Assembly: GCA_021797775.1 (NCBI GenBank) | Contig: JAJZZC010000023.1 | Coordinates: 1-37,335 of the forward strand | DNA length: 37,335 bases | Direction of reading: 5' to 3' | Source: Bacillota bacterium | GTDB taxonomy: Bacteria; Bacillota; Sulfobacillia; RBS10-35; JAJYVN01 | Made by a program: the position numbers and the translations under genes | Shown here: positions 7,473 to 15,341 of the stretch, piece by piece | Position numbering within the stretch: position 1 is the first letter of the stretch | How the letters are laid out: the number at the start of each line of letters is the position of its first letter | The notes under the pieces: generated by a model | Seen by the model: the letters and a program-made list of their open reading frames with translations, nothing else | What the model was told of the DNA's origin: nothing | Database searches by the model: none

Positions 7473-7838
7473 GTGGAAGCCATACCCGCGTACTTCTCTC
7501 TGCGCGACGTGCACCGGGCGGGTCTGGACCCCACTTACCGCCGCGCGTCGCCTGAGGTTGCGCTGGCCATGTTCCGCGTGGGGGACGGCAGCGCGAGCAC
7601 GGACGACGCGCTCCTGGCGTGTGCGCACGGCTTCGCCCACGATGTCTACGAGTGGGCCCGGCGTCACCCTCGCGCGCAAGCCGTGCCGCTCTGGGCGGGG
7701 CTCCGCCGCTGGGTGGCCGGCGGCAGGCTCGTCGCCCCGGGACCGCGGGAGGGCGCCCGGGGGAGCGACTCCAGCACCCGGGAGGTGATGCCCCTTGGCG
7801 ACCTCCTCACGGGTCTCCAGCGGCCCGCTGGACGCTAG
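7473..7838 (+). CDS. Hypothetical protein, 5' end abutting TnpB right end
   Basis: A 121-residue frame starts at a GTG (MEAIPAYFSLRDVHRAG) located exactly at the family B right-end boundary, with no Shine-Dalgarno sequence of its own. The original 5' end was therefore probably replaced by the insertion. The product is soluble, with a plausible helical region (SPEVALAMFRVGDG, FAHDVYEWARRHPRAQAV). I do not recognise a family. It overlaps the next open frame (7795-8175) by 44 nt in another frame, and the two may once have been one gene split by a frameshift. Confidence 0.45.
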   Translation: MEAIPAYFSLRDVHRAGLDPTYRRASPEVALAMFRVGDGSASTDDALLACAHGFAHDVYEWARRHPRAQAVPLWAGLRRWVAGGRLVAPGPREGARGSDSSTREVMPLGDLLTGLQRPAGR

Positions 7839-8175
7839 ACCCTTCCTGCTCATGCCGGACGGGAGGCGGGTGTGGATCCGCGGCGACGCCTTTAGCCACG
7901 GCGCCGCCGGCTACAGCGGGCCCGCGCTCCCCGTGGTGGGCGCGTACGACCGGCTCACGCGCACCGTGTTTGTCGATACGCACCGCGCACCGCCCGCCGG
8001 CGGGGACGCGTTCCTGCTTTCCCTTGCTTACGTCGCCTGGGCGACGCGGACCGACGCCCGTGAGGTGCGCCGGATGCTCGTGGATAGCGGGCTGGATGGG
8101 GTGGCGCCCCTGGTGCCCATGCCGGTAGAGCGCTTTGCGGCATGGTTCGGCGGGAAGGGGGCAGTGGGGACGTAG
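7795..8175 (+). CDS. Hypothetical protein
   Basis: A 126-residue frame whose central part (FLLMPDGRRVWIRGDAFSHG, VVGAYDRLTRTVFVDTHR, FLLSLAYVAWATRTDAREVR) reads like a genuine soluble protein. There is no recognised domain. The first codons overlap the end of the preceding frame and no clear ribosome-binding site is present, so it may be the 3' half of a frameshifted gene starting at 7473. It ends just before a convergent HicB-like gene. Confidence 0.4.
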   Translation: MATSSRVSSGPLDARPFLLMPDGRRVWIRGDAFSHGAAGYSGPALPVVGAYDRLTRTVFVDTHRAPPAGGDAFLLSLAYVAWATRTDAREVRRMLVDSGLDGVAPLVPMPVERFAAWFGGKGAVGT

Positions 8176-8271
8176 CCGCTTGCGGGCCACCGGGGAGGGG
8201 CACCCAGGTCCCTGTCCCCAACCGTGACCGGCCGCCCGGGTCGTGCCGCGGGCCGGGAACCGCCGCCGGCT

Positions 8272-8535
8272 TCATGCGCGCCAAACGAGATCCGGCCTGA
8301 GGGGGCGGTCCGGTGTCAGAGCGGGGATTGGACCGGGACACGGGCGGGGCGGCGGCAGCACCCGGAACGGCGGGGCATCTTCGCCTTCGAGCGCCAAGGT
8401 GACCGCATCCTTGAGGTTGGCGATCACTTCGTCAAGGGTGGCGCCCTGCGTGACCACCGGAAGTTCAACGCACGCGGCGACATAGCCCGACCGCTCACCC
8501 GGCCGTACCACGGCTTTCACAGTGTGCTGCAGCAC
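8272..8535 (-). CDS. HicB-family (UPF0150) antitoxin-like protein, orphan
   Basis: The 87-residue product begins with the compact HicB partial-RNase-H-like fold signature: GYVAACVELPVVTQGATLDE followed by an EVIANLKDAVTLALEGE helix. HicB proteins neutralise the mRNA-cleaving toxin HicA and repress their operon. No hicA-like frame (about 60-80 aa with the GSH..y motif) is seen on either side, so it is an orphan. The C-terminus after residue 55 is Pro/Arg-rich and lacks a visible helix-turn-helix or ribbon-helix-helix. The GTG at 8535 has GGGGG about 14 nt upstream; the GTG at 8520 is an alternative. A dyad overlapping a TATAGT lies just upstream. Confidence 0.65.
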   Translation of the reverse strand: MLQHTVKAVVRPGERSGYVAACVELPVVTQGATLDEVIANLKDAVTLALEGEDAPPFRVLPPPRPCPGPIPALTPDRPLRPDLVWRA

Positions 8536-8553
8536 CGTGCTCTGGGCACCCCC

Positions 8554-8567
8554 AGTGTCTTGACACT
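8554..8567. promoter_or_regulatory. Palindromic candidate operator upstream of hicB-like gene
   Basis: AGTGTC-TT-GACACT is a perfect 6-bp dyad 19 bp upstream of the HicB-like start. On the minus strand it overlaps TATAGT, a possible -10. Placement fits autorepression, which is common for hicAB operons. No -35 matching consensus is found, so this is a suggestion only. Confidence 0.35.
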
Positions 8568-8589
8568 ATAAGCCAGAGAAGACGCGTGC

Positions 8590-9045
8590 CGCCGGTCAGC
8601 GCCCACGTGCGAGCGCCGCACACCGGGGTCTCCCCTCGTTCCTGTCAAGCCCTCACGTGTCTTCGAGTTTGGCCAAGTGCCGATGTAGCCGTTCACGGCT
8701 TCTGTCGTGCCTTTGCTCACGTTGGCAGTCGCCGTGCGGCACCGCCCAGACCAAGGGTAAGGGTACGCCTGGCCGCCTTGGGGCCAAGGCCAAGGGCTCG
8801 CGCCCGCTGCGCGGCCTTGACCCCGGCGGCGGCCAGGCAGCGGAGAGGCTGGAGGACGGTGCCGAAGAAGTGTCCCTCTTGCCGATCAGGTAAACGTTTG
8901 CGTCCGCCCCGTAATCTGAGCCCTTACTCGCCCGTGCCGTCATCCCATCGCGCGACCAAGCGTGCGCCCCTGAGCGTGCCACGGCCCCGTGTGCGACGCG
9001 GGATGCTCCCGCCGCTTGTCAACTCAGGAACTTTGATCATCCACG
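8590..9045. other. Gene-poor region
   Basis: About 450 bp between the hicB-like gene and the UPF0145 pair. Frames exist on both strands but none has a recognisable motif except a short plus-strand KKCPSCRSGKRLR (about 8866-8904), which has no continuing context. I see no promoter matching consensus and no repeat. It may be decayed coding DNA. Confidence 0.4.
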
Positions 9046-9050
9046 GCCCC

Positions 9051-9905
9051 TCAGTCGGTCAACGGCAGCACCAGCACCGGCGGTTCGATCACATGGTCCG
9101 GGCCGATCTCTTCGACGGCGGTACCGACGGCGAAGAACTCGATGACATGCGCGCCCCAGGTGTGGCTGTTCTCATGCACGTCCGCGCCGACGATGCCCTT
9201 GGCGGCGAGGGCCTCAGCCTCCTTCTGCATCCGCTCCATCGCCAGTTCGCGGCTATCGTAGAGCGCCTGCGTGTACTGCACCATCTCGGCGTTGCGCCCC
9301 AGCGTCTGGACGAAGGCGCCCACGCCCTGCTGCGCCACGTGGTAGACGCAGTTGCCCATCACCATGCCCAGCGGGCGGTAGCCCGAGCGCAGCAGGACGT
9401 AGAAGTCCTGCCCGGAGAGGTCGGAGGTGAAGGGACGATTGTGGCGATTGCGGAAGCGGCGCGGCTCGCCGCGGTGGGTGACCGCCGTGCCGATGGCGAC
9501 GAATTCCGCGATGTGGTTTCCCCACTCCTTATGGCTGACCTCTAGGCGCACGCCGACGATGCCGTCCGCCCCCAGGGCCTCGGCCTCCTCCTCCATGCGC
9601 GTCATCGCCAACTCGCGCGCGTGGTACATCGCCTGGCTCAGCACCGTCAGTTCCTGGTTCTGGGTCCACATGGCGCGCTGGTAGCCCACGTGGTAGATCG
9701 AACTACCGACCACCAGCCCCACGGGGTCGAACCCCGCTTCCTTGACCAAAAGGAACTCGCTGACCGACAGATCGGAGGTGAACAGCCGGCGTTGCTCGCC
9801 CGCGCCGCGCATCTCCACGAGCCGTTCCCGCGCATGGCCGGGCAGCGCCGCGAACTCGGCCTGCTGCTGCGCGTTCGCCTGGTCGTCCTGCTGGTTTCCC
9901 GCCAT
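9051..9905 (-). CDS. Tandem UPF0145/YbjQ-domain protein (paralogue 1)
   Basis: The 284-residue product has two copies of the YbjQ/UPF0145 ('heavy-metal-binding') domain, about residues 40-150 and 165-275. Each opens with a TSDLS phrase and a hydrophobic G-rich strand (VGLVVGSSIYHVG; LGMVMGNCVYHVA). Each continues with a helix ending in ARELAMTRMEEEAEALGADG or SRELAMERMQKEAEALAAKG, and then a strand reaching VAIGTAV or FAVGTAV. Single-domain YbjQ proteins are about 105 aa and oligomeric; duplication within one chain is unusual. Function in the family is not established. The ATG at 9905 is chosen for GGAGGG 7 nt upstream. It lies just downstream of, and likely in an operon with, a paralogue (10063-11052). 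Confidence 0.72.
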   Translation of the reverse strand: MAGNQQDDQANAQQQAEFAALPGHARERLVEMRGAGEQRRLFTSDLSVSEFLLVKEAGFDPVGLVVGSSIYHVGYQRAMWTQNQELTVLSQAMYHARELAMTRMEEEAEALGADGIVGVRLEVSHKEWGNHIAEFVAIGTAVTHRGEPRRFRNRHNRPFTSDLSGQDFYVLLRSGYRPLGMVMGNCVYHVAQQGVGAFVQTLGRNAEMVQYTQALYDSRELAMERMQKEAEALAAKGIVGADVHENSHTWGAHVIEFFAVGTAVEEIGPDHVIEPPVLVLPLTD

Positions 9906-10062
9906 CCGGTCTCCCTCCATCCGTGTTCCCCAGGGCTCCGGTTGCCGGCAGACCGCGGCCCCCGAGCGCCGCACGCCGTCGCCCCCCGCGCTCGTCCCCG
10001 GTACGTCACCGGGGCCCGGCGGCGCGGCGCGACTGGGGCCATGGCCCGCCCGTGCGCGTGGC

Positions 10063-11052
10063 TCAGGCGAAGCCTGCCTCCGCGGCACCCACGCGCGACT
10101 CCAGGCGTCCGCTGCGCAGGGAGAGCACCATCTGGCTGGCCGGCACGGCCCGCGGCGCGTCCGGCCGTAGGCGGATGGCCGTGCCGATCATGCTCAGCAC
10201 CAGGTTGTGGTGCTCGAATTCGTACACGGGGTTTTCCCCCGACCCCGTGAGGCGCACCTCGTCGAGCCGCCGGGAGATGTGCACCCCGGTGACCCCGAGC
10301 GCCCCGATGTCGCGCGCCATCTGCCGCATGTGCTGGACGGCGCGCGTCCGGCACTGGGACAGGGCCTGGCTGAAGTGGTCGTACTCCTGATTGCGGAAGT
10401 TCTGGCCGATCCATTCGTCGCTCTGCGTGGTCAGCACGAACCAAGTGCAGTGGCCGTACGCCAGCGCGGCTGGCTCGTAGCCCGCACGGTGCAGCGCCCA
10501 CCAGTCCTGGCCCGAAAGGTCGCAGAGCCAGGGGGTGCTGGGCGCCGGGCCCGCGGCGCGTACCGCCGTCCCGACGACCTGCACCTCCACGGATTTGTCC
10601 GCCCACTCGTGGCGCACGATGCTGTAGCGCACCCCCACCACGCCGTGGGCGCCGACGGCCTGGGCCTCCATCTGCATGCGGGCGACGGCGAGGCGAGAGG
10701 CTTCGTTGTATGCGCCGCTGAGTTGGCTCACCTCGCAGTCGTGGTAGGCCGAGGCATAGGCGATGCCCACGTGGTACATGCAACTGCCCGTGACGAGGCT
10801 GACCGGCTGCAGGCCGTGCCGCCGCAACAGACCGGCCTCGTCCGGCGCGAGGTCGCTGCTGAAGGCGAGCCCGTCGCCGCTCCCGCCCACCCGCGCCAAG
10901 CGCTCCGCGGCCCCCAGCGGCAGGCGCCCGCTTTCCAACAGGTGCTGGTCGCGCTCTTGACGCGCCTGCTCCGCGGCCAGCCGCTGCCGCGCCGCCGCCG
11001 GGTCCTCTCCCGGGCCTCCACCTGCCGGGTCGCCCCGGCGGAACAAGGGCAC
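10063..11052 (-). CDS. Tandem UPF0145/YbjQ-domain protein (paralogue 2)
   Basis: A 329-residue relative of the next gene downstream with the same two-domain plan: FSSDLAPDEAGLLRRHGLQP...VTGSCMYHVG, and after about 140 residues LCDLSGQDWWALHRAGYEP...AYGHCTWFV. Each domain ends in the VGTAV/IGTAI strand. A charged N-terminal stretch of about 45 residues (RQRLAAEQARQERDQHLLE) is likely helical. The second domain replaces the usual HVG with WFV, so the repeats have diverged. The GTG at 11052 is preferred because GGGGGTG lies about 4 nt upstream; GTG 11061 is an alternative. It is transcribed divergently from the small gene ahead of larB, sharing a 70-bp intergenic region with TATAAA on the minus strand (11076-11071). 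Confidence 0.7.
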   Translation of the reverse strand: MPLFRRGDPAGGGPGEDPAAARQRLAAEQARQERDQHLLESGRLPLGAAERLARVGGSGDGLAFSSDLAPDEAGLLRRHGLQPVSLVTGSCMYHVGIAYASAYHDCEVSQLSGAYNEASRLAVARMQMEAQAVGAHGVVGVRYSIVRHEWADKSVEVQVVGTAVRAAGPAPSTPWLCDLSGQDWWALHRAGYEPAALAYGHCTWFVLTTQSDEWIGQNFRNQEYDHFSQALSQCRTRAVQHMRQMARDIGALGVTGVHISRRLDEVRLTGSGENPVYEFEHHNLVLSMIGTAIRLRPDAPRAVPASQMVLSLRSGRLESRVGAAEAGFA

Positions 11053-11120
11053 ACCGCTCACCCCCCGCGCTTTATACTCGTCATGCGGCTCGAGTCCCTC
11101 TGTGACCGGCCGCCCCGGGG

Positions 11121-11513
11121 GTGGGTGTTTTGGCGGATGTTCCCGACTTCGACCTGTTGGCCGCCTCGTTGCGGGCGGATGCCCGCGACACCGCGACCTT
11201 CCTCGAAGTGCTCGCCGGGAAACTGGAGGAAGCCCTTCCCGGTGCGGTGAGCGTGCGCCGCTCCGGCGGCCTGTTCCACCGCGAGCGCTCGGTGCACGAG
11301 TTGACCGTGACGCTGGGCGAATGGCGGCTGCGGCTGGCGGCCCGGCCCGGCGGCGTGCCGCGTGCCGAGCGCGAGCACCTGGTGCGCGGCGTCTCGCTGA
11401 AGTCTGATGACGTCGATCTCGACGTCTGGATCGACGCGCTGGCGCAGGCGCTCTCCGCGCACGCGCGCAGCGGCTCCACGGCGGCGGCGTCTCTGCAGCG
11501 CTTTCTGGGGTGA
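11121..11513 (+). CDS. Conserved-looking hypothetical protein upstream of larB
   Basis: A 130-residue soluble protein (LADVPDFDLLAASLRADARD, LEEALPGAVSVRRSGG, SLKSDDVDLDVWIDALAQAL) with no transmembrane segment and no motif I recognise. Its TGA is followed immediately by the ATG of larB at 11514, so the two are translationally coupled and probably co-transcribed. The start is uncertain: GTG 11121 follows a G-rich run (CCCCGGGG), and a TTG lies at 11130. A link to nickel-pincer cofactor synthesis rests only on position. Confidence 0.6.
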   Translation: MGVLADVPDFDLLAASLRADARDTATFLEVLAGKLEEALPGAVSVRRSGGLFHRERSVHELTVTLGEWRLRLAARPGGVPRAEREHLVRGVSLKSDDVDLDVWIDALAQALSAHARSGSTAAASLQRFLG

Positions 11514-12299
11514 ATGGGGGAGGGGACGGCCGCGGAGCTCGCCGAGATCCTGGAGGCGGTGGCCGCCGGGCGCCTGCCTGTGGCCGAGGCACAGCGGCGC
11601 ATCGGCGGCGGTGTCGACATGGGCTTCGCCCGGCTCGATACGGACCGCGAGCGCCGCACGGGCGTGCCGGAGGTGGTCTTCGCCGCGTCCAAGGCTCCAG
11701 CCGAGGCGGTGGCCATCGCGCGCCGCCTGCACGCCGAACACGGCCGGGTGCTGTTGACCCGTGTGGGGCGGCGCACGAGAGACCTGCTGCGGGAGTGGCG
11801 CCCGGACCTGCGCTACAATGAGCGCGGCCGGACCGCCTCGGTCGACGACCGGTCGCCGTCGCCGGGTGTGGGCTCCGTGCTGGTGGTGACCGCCGGGACC
11901 GGCGACCTGCCGGTGGCGGAGGAGGCGGCCGAGACCGCGCGCTTCTGCGGCAGCGCCGTCCGCCGCATCACTGACGTCGGCGTGGCGGGCCTGCACCGCC
12001 TGCTCGCCGAGGTCGAGGCGCTGCGCTCCGCCGAGGCGGTGGTGGTCGTGGCCGGAATGGAGGGCGCGCTGCCCGGCGTGGTAGCGGCCCTCACCGACCG
12101 GCCGGTGGTGGCCGTGCCGGCGTCGGTGGGCTACGGGGTGGCGCGCGGCGGCTACGCCGCACTGCTCACCATGCTGGCCAGTTGCGCGCCCGGGATGGCC
12201 GTGGTCAACGTGGACAACGGTTTCGGCGCGGCGGTCATGGCGCACCGCATCAACCGGCGCGCGGCCGCCGCGCGCGCCGCCGAAGGAGGCCGGGCGTGA
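11514..12299 (+). CDS. larB: LarB, nickel-pincer cofactor biosynthesis (carboxylase/hydrolase)
   Basis: LarB carboxylates the pyridinium ring of nicotinic acid adenine dinucleotide and cleaves off AMP, the first step to the nickel-pincer nucleotide cofactor. The 261-residue length is normal. The N-terminal helix (GTAAELAEILEAVAAGRLPV) leads into FARLDTDRERRTGVPEVVFA, the family's typical 'D..R..R.G.pEvv.a' stretch. The C-terminal AIR-carboxylase-like domain is seen from about residue 120 (VLVVTAGTGDLPVAEEAAET, then VAGMEGALPGVVAAL and VAVPASVGYG). The terminal GTGA overlaps the start of larC. Confident assignment. Confidence 0.92.
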   Translation: MGEGTAAELAEILEAVAAGRLPVAEAQRRIGGGVDMGFARLDTDRERRTGVPEVVFAASKAPAEAVAIARRLHAEHGRVLLTRVGRRTRDLLREWRPDLRYNERGRTASVDDRSPSPGVGSVLVVTAGTGDLPVAEEAAETARFCGSAVRRITDVGVAGLHRLLAEVEALRSAEAVVVVAGMEGALPGVVAALTDRPVVAVPASVGYGVARGGYAALLTMLASCAPGMAVVNVDNGFGAAVMAHRINRRAAAARAAEGGRA

Positions 12300-13771
12300 A
12301 GGTCGGGCACTGGGACGCGGTCTTCGGCATCAGCGGCGACATGGCGCTGGCTGCCGCGCTGGATGCGGGCGCCTCGCTGGACGCCGTCAATGCGGCGCTC
12401 GGTGCCGTTGGCGTGCCTGGCCTGCGCGTGGAGCTGTCGCGAACGGAGCGCGGCGGGATCGCGTGCGCCCGCGCGGAGGTGCGCTGGGAGGGCGACGGCG
12501 AGGCACGAACCCCCGCGGGCCCGGGGCGTCCCGGCGCCCAAGGGGCCACCTTCCCTCGTGGGCCCGCCAGCGAACTCTACCCCCCGCACGCCAGTGACCG
12601 CGACCGCGATCCTGGTCCCGCCCATGCGCACGCTCACCCGCACGCTGGCGCTGGCGACTGCGATCAGGACGATGGCCGCACGCACGCCCGCGGCGACGCG
12701 TACCCCGCCGACTCCCACGCGGCCGGTGCCCACGCCCATGGCCAGGAGGGCCACCCGCTGCCCGGCGGCTCGGGGCACCACGTGCACCGCACGTTTGCGG
12801 ACGTGCGCCGGCTGCTCTCCCCCCTGCCCGCCCCGGTACGGGAGCGTGCGCTCGCTGTCTTCGCCCGGCTCGCCGAGGCGGAGGGGACGGTCCACGGGCG
12901 ACCGGCAGACACCGTGCACTTCCATGAGGTGGGTGGCGAGGACGCCATCGGCGATGTGGTTGGCACGTGCGCCGCCCTGGTGGATCTCGGCGTCGACGCC
13001 CTGACGGTGTCCCCCCTGCCGGCCGGGGGCGGGACGGTGCGGGCGGCCCACGGCGAACTGCCGGTTCCCGCCCCGGCGGTGGCGGTTCTGCTGCGCGGCT
13101 ACGACGTGGTGCCCGGCCCCGTGGCGGCGGAACTCGTGACCCCGACGGGGGCCGCCCTGGTGACCGCCCTGGCGTGCCCGGCTGCCGGGTGGCCGGCGAT
13201 GCGGGTGGCGAACTGCGGCTGGGGTGCCGGAACGCGCGACTTCCCGGACCATCCGAACGCGTGCCGGTTGGTGTGGGGCGAAGGGGTGGCCTCGCCGCCG
13301 GCCAGCCGCGGCGGGTGGCCCCGCGAGCGCCTGATTGAGATGGAGACCCACATCGACGACCAGAGCCCTGAGGGCGTGGGGCACCTGTTCGAGAGGCTCC
13401 TGGGCCTGGGGGCCCTGGACGTGGCGGTTTCCGCCCTTGGGATGAAGAAGCAGCGGCCGGGGATCAGGCTGTGGGCGCTGATGCGCCCGGAGCTGGCCGA
13501 GGCGGCGGCCCGCTGCCTGTTCACTGAGTCCACCGCGCTCGGGTTGCGCGTGCGCGAGGTGGAGCGCTGGAGCCTGCCGCGCCGGGTGGTGTCAGTGACC
13601 ACGCCCTACGGCGAGGTGGGCGTCAAACTGGGCTGTCTGGACGGCGAAGTGGTCAACGCCGCGCCGGAGTATGAGGACTGCCGCCGCCTCGCGGCCGAGG
13701 CCGGCGTGCCGCTCAAGGCCGTGATGGCGGCGGCGGTGCGGGCCGCACCCTGGCCGGCCGCCACGCTGTAG
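12296..13771 (+). CDS. larC: LarC, nickel insertion protein (fused LarC1-LarC2)
   Basis: LarC is the CTP-dependent nickel insertase that completes the nickel-pincer cofactor. The GTG at 12296 overlaps the larB stop and has AAGGAGG 7 nt upstream. The 491-residue protein begins with HWDAVFGISGDMALAAALDAG, the family's GISGDM signature. A His/Asp-rich stretch follows at about residues 95-165 (HAHAHPHAG, HAHGQEGHPL and others), probably a metal reservoir. The core comprises VHFHEVGGEDAIGDVVG, ELVTPTGAAL and METHIDDQSPE. In Lactobacillus plantarum larC1 and larC2 are joined by programmed frameshifting; here one uninterrupted frame encodes both. No larA-like racemase is in the window, so the client enzyme is unknown. 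Confidence 0.92.
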   Translation: MKVGHWDAVFGISGDMALAAALDAGASLDAVNAALGAVGVPGLRVELSRTERGGIACARAEVRWEGDGEARTPAGPGRPGAQGATFPRGPASELYPPHASDRDRDPGPAHAHAHPHAGAGDCDQDDGRTHARGDAYPADSHAAGAHAHGQEGHPLPGGSGHHVHRTFADVRRLLSPLPAPVRERALAVFARLAEAEGTVHGRPADTVHFHEVGGEDAIGDVVGTCAALVDLGVDALTVSPLPAGGGTVRAAHGELPVPAPAVAVLLRGYDVVPGPVAAELVTPTGAALVTALACPAAGWPAMRVANCGWGAGTRDFPDHPNACRLVWGEGVASPPASRGGWPRERLIEMETHIDDQSPEGVGHLFERLLGLGALDVAVSALGMKKQRPGIRLWALMRPELAEAAARCLFTESTALGLRVREVERWSLPRRVVSVTTPYGEVGVKLGCLDGEVVNAAPEYEDCRRLAAEAGVPLKAVMAAAVRAAPWPAATL

Positions 13772-14149
13772 GCGGCTTCGGCGGAGTCGTTGGCCTACGG
13801 CCCGCGCATGGGCCTGGACTGGCCCGGGAGGGCCTGGGCCGGGTCTTCGCCACCACGGGGGATCGGGCGGCGGTGGCCCGCGCCCGAGCACGGTGCCGGT
13901 GCCAGGGACTGGCCGGCCTCCGCCGTCGCGGTGGCGCCTTCGCGCGCCCGGGCCTCCCTGATCCTGGAGCCGTTGCGCGGCCGGGGCGGTGCCGGCCTAC
14001 AAGCCCCGTCGTCGAGCGGGTCTCGGGCTCGGTGGGGCGGCGGGCGGCCACGCCCTGTTGTAGGCCACCCTGCCGCCAACGGGCATGCGGGCGGGGGGCC
14101 GGGCGCCGGCGCGGCAGAGCGGCCAGGGTCCCGCTGGCGACCCTTCGCT
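13772..14149. other. Convergent intergenic region between larC and larE
   Basis: About 380 bp of GC-rich DNA between convergent genes. I see no frame with recognisable protein content and no stem followed by a T-run. Nothing can be assigned. Confidence 0.5.
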
Positions 14150-15028
14150 CTAGCGATCGGTTGCCTGAGCGGCGGTCCGGGTCCCTGCAGGCAGCACCTC
14201 GTTGAGGGCTCCGGAGCGAAAGCCCTGGAGGTCCAGCGTCACGTAGGCATACCCCACGGCCTTTAAGGCATGCACCACGTCGGCCGCCATGGCGAGCACG
14301 CGGGGCATGTCGACGGGCGGCACCTCCACCCGCGCCACGTTGCCGTGGTGGCGCACGCGGAGCTCGCGGAAGCCCCTGGCGCGCAGCCACGACTCCGCCC
14401 GGTCCACCATGCTGAGCTTCTCGGCGGTGATGGTCTCGCCGTAGGGGAAGCGCGAGGCGAGACATGGGCTTGCCGGTTTGTCCCACAAGGGCAGCCCGAG
14501 CAGCCGCGCTACCGCGCGGACCTCGGCCTTGTGCAGTCCCGCCTCGCGTAGCGGGCTGCGCACGCCGAGGTCGTCGGCGGCGCGCAGCCCGGGGCGGAAG
14601 TCACCCAGGTCACCGGCGTGCGTGCCGTCCATCACCGTCTCCAGCCCGCGCGCTGCGGCCAGCTCGCGCAACCGACCGTACAGCTCGCTCTTGCAGAAGA
14701 AGCAGCGCGTGGGGGCGTTGACCGCGTACCGTTCGTCGCCGGTCTCCCGCGTGGCAACGGCGACGTGCTCCACGCCGGCGCGTCGCGCCATCCCCGCAGC
14801 GGCCTCCATGTCCTCGCGGGCATAGGCCACCGAGGTGCCGGTGGCCGCGAGCACGCGCGGAACGACCTGTGCGGCCACGGCCAGTACCACGGAGGAGTCC
14901 ACGCCGCCGGAGACCGCCACCACGGCCGAACGGACGCCGGTCAGCACCTCCTGCACTCGCGCCAGCGCGGCTGGGCCATCCACCTCAGCGATGGCACGCG
15001 AACGGATCGTCTCGCCGGGCGCGGGCAT
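14150..15028 (-). CDS. larE: LarE, ATP-dependent sacrificial sulfur transferase
   Basis: LarE adenylates and then sulfurates the carboxylates made by LarB, in many homologues by sacrificing its own cysteine sulfur. The 292-residue protein has the PP-loop ATP-pyrophosphatase motif AVSGGVDSSVV near residues 41-51 and TRCFFCKSELY at about 109-119. The diagnostic KPASPCLASRFPYGETIT at about 180-197 holds the likely sulfur-donating cysteine. Only one cysteine is visible in that loop, consistent with the sacrificial rather than the [4Fe-4S] three-Cys type. The C-terminal GFRSGALNEVL is typical. The ATG at 15028 has GGAGG 8 nt upstream. It is convergent with larBC rather than in the same operon. Confidence 0.92.
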   Translation of the reverse strand: MPAPGETIRSRAIAEVDGPAALARVQEVLTGVRSAVVAVSGGVDSSVVLAVAAQVVPRVLAATGTSVAYAREDMEAAAGMARRAGVEHVAVATRETGDERYAVNAPTRCFFCKSELYGRLRELAAARGLETVMDGTHAGDLGDFRPGLRAADDLGVRSPLREAGLHKAEVRAVARLLGLPLWDKPASPCLASRFPYGETITAEKLSMVDRAESWLRARGFRELRVRHHGNVARVEVPPVDMPRVLAMAADVVHALKAVGYAYVTLDLQGFRSGALNEVLPAGTRTAAQATDR

Positions 15029-15341
15029 ACCCACCGCCTCCGGGTACGGAGGCTTCGCCGGCCGTGCGCCGAGTCCCTGGGCGAGCGGAGCGCATACAGC
15101 CCGACCTGAGCATCCCCACGGCTGAAGCCAGGGGGGCCGCGACGGCGCACACGGCAGGTCCGCCGCCCCCACGGACGAAGAGGGTCATAGACCGGTGCGC
15201 CGCGCCTGCCGCCGGTGCCCGGTGGGTGGGCCGCGGAACCCGGATGCGGTGGGGGAGCGGGGATCTGGACGCAGGCATGGCGGGGCGGGCTGGCCGTGGC
15301 CACCGTGCTCCGCTGAACAGGGGGAACGGGGGGAACGGGGG

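Noticed and set aside
8860-8910. Zinc-finger-like CPSCRSGK motif on the plus strand
   Set aside because: No second Cys pair and no protein-like sequence around it; likely coincidental in decayed DNA.
13772-14149. Small genes between larC and larE
   Set aside because: Open frames here are Gly/Arg/Pro-rich with no motif or ribosome-binding site.
15105-15140. IS200-type hairpin (CCCCACGGCTGAAGCCAGGGG)
   Set aside because: The palindrome is imperfect, and no transposase or paired end occurs nearby.
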